Both the position numbers and the translations under genes were made by a program. The notes under the pieces were generated by a model, which saw only the letters and a program-made list of their open reading frames with translations, had not been told where the DNA came from and ran no database searches. Below are positions 63,349 to 64,000 of a stretch of 64,000 bases of DNA, piece by piece. Each line of letters opens with the position of its first letter. Positions within the stretch are counted from its first letter, which is position 1. Where the stretch lies: NCBI GenBank assembly GCA_964651335.1, contig CAZYVT010000014.1, forward strand, positions 9,388 through 73,387, written 5' to 3'. This DNA comes from 2-02-FULL-66-14 sp964651335 (GTDB taxonomy: Bacteria; Pseudomonadota; Gammaproteobacteria; Burkholderiales; SG8-39).

Positions 63349-64000
63349 AGCGGTTCTTGCCTGCCGGGGATTGAAAAAAACATATCAGGGCCCGGCGCCG
63401 GTGCCGGTGCTGATGGGCGTTGACTTCGGGGTCCGGGCCGGCGAGCGGATTGCGATCGTCGGCAAGTCAGGCTCCGGGAAATCCACGCTGCTGCACCTTC
63501 TCGGGGGTCTGGATGCACCGACCGCGGGGCAGGTATTCGTGCAGGGGCGCGAGTTCAGCAACATGGGCGAAGGCGAGCGCGGGCGCGTGCGCAATGCGAC
63601 CCTCGGGTTCGTGTACCAGTTTCACCATCTGCTGCCCGAATTCACCGCCGCCGAAAACGTGGCGATGCCGCTCTGGATCCGGCGCATGGCGCGCGAGGAG
63701 GCGCTCGAGAAGGCGCGCGCGGCGCTGACGGAGGTCGGGCTTGGCGGGCGGCTCGAGCACCAGCCGGGCGAGCTCTCGGGCGGCGAACGCCAGCGCTGCG
63801 CCTTCGCGCGCGCGATGGTCACCGAACCGGCGTGCGTGCTCGCCGACGAGCCGACCGGGAATCTGGACACGCACACGGCGGACGAGGTGTTCGATGCGAT
63901 GGTGCGGCTTTCCGCGTCGCACGGGACCGCATTCGTCATCGTCACGCACGAACCGGCGATTGCCGGTCGCGCCGAGCAGCGCTTCGAGCTGCGCGAGGGG
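63341..64000 (+). CDS. lolD: Lipoprotein-releasing ATPase LolD (cut by the window end)
   Basis: 220 residues are in view. Walker A GKSGSGKST, Q-loop FVYQFHHLLPEF, signature ELSGGERQR, Walker B VLADEPTGNLD and switch His in VTHEP are complete, so only a few C-terminal residues should be missing. It energises LolC/E. Confidence 0.95.
   Translation, partial: MNEAVLACRGLKKTYQGPAPVPVLMGVDFGVRAGERIAIVGKSGSGKSTLLHLLGGLDAPTAGQVFVQGREFSNMGEGERGRVRNATLGFVYQFHHLLPEFTAAENVAMPLWIRRMAREEALEKARAALTEVGLGGRLEHQPGELSGGERQRCAFARAMVTEPACVLADEPTGNLDTHTADEVFDAMVRLSASHGTAFVIVTHEPAIAGRAEQRFELREG

Overview
The window is 64 kb of GC-rich, densely packed bacterial chromosome. It holds no rRNA, tRNA, CRISPR or prophage genes. 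The class I polyhydroxybutyrate cluster (phaC-phaA-phaB-phaB-phaR), the prfB-lysS-recJ neighbourhood, bamD/rluD/pgeF and the lolCD pair point to a Betaproteobacterium. A run of 100 Ns flanked on both sides by the same 55 bp shows a scaffolded draft or metagenome assembly. This placement rests on gene content and protein resemblance recalled from memory, not on a search.

Layout. 1-4.1 kb: the N-terminal third of a cyclic beta-glucan synthase (ndvB), a divergent transglutaminase-like protein and a cold-shock protein. 4.2-7.3 kb: proline/hydroxyproline epimerase, Xaa-Pro aminopeptidase and a membrane protein. 7.3-11.8 kb, minus strand: a five-gene operon of DUF971, B12-type radical SAM with a CCAEP tail, ATP-grasp ligase, methyltransferase and 2OG-Fe(II) oxygenase, which looks like an undescribed small-molecule or peptide-modifying pathway. 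11.9-20 kb: yggX, secreted oligopeptidase F, a Ser/Thr kinase fused to a cyclic-nucleotide domain, typA, marC-type protein and a cyclic-nucleotide-gated K+ channel. 19.8-24.2 kb: GIY-YIG, GNAT, esterase and a lone CoxL-like molybdoenzyme subunit behind a perfect 25-bp inverted repeat. 24.2-29.7 kb: an iron-uptake island (TonB, FbpC, FbpB, FbpA) with two Fur-like sites.

29.7-36.5 kb: NlpC/P60 lipoprotein, DinG-type helicase, SDR, bamD, rluD, pgeF and a ZIP transporter. 36.6-44.2 kb: the PHB cluster, a second thiolase and a BenE-type transporter. 44.2-46.8 kb: hicBA, a SUMF1-family relic, DUF427, a DMT exporter and a glycine-zipper protein. 46.9-49.5 kb: lysS and prfB, the latter with the programmed +1 frameshift. 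49.5-52.9 kb: a hotdog protein, a truncated oxidoreductase, then three minus-strand single-gene units separated by attC-like hairpins. This last part is a small integron cassette array with no integrase in view. 53.1-57.2 kb: KTSC, cyclophilin-like, exported methyltransferase, recJ and a phosphoglycerate-mutase-like gene. 57.4-60.3 kb: an IorAB-type molybdenum dehydrogenase that carries the assembly gap. 60.3-64 kb: radical SAM protein, PNPOx-like protein, lolC and lolD (cut by the window end).

The points most worth a second look are the cassette array, the CCAEP radical-SAM operon, and a recurring arrangement in which a -10-like TANNNT box sits 6-8 nt before the start codon of at least nine genes, suggesting widespread leaderless mRNAs.
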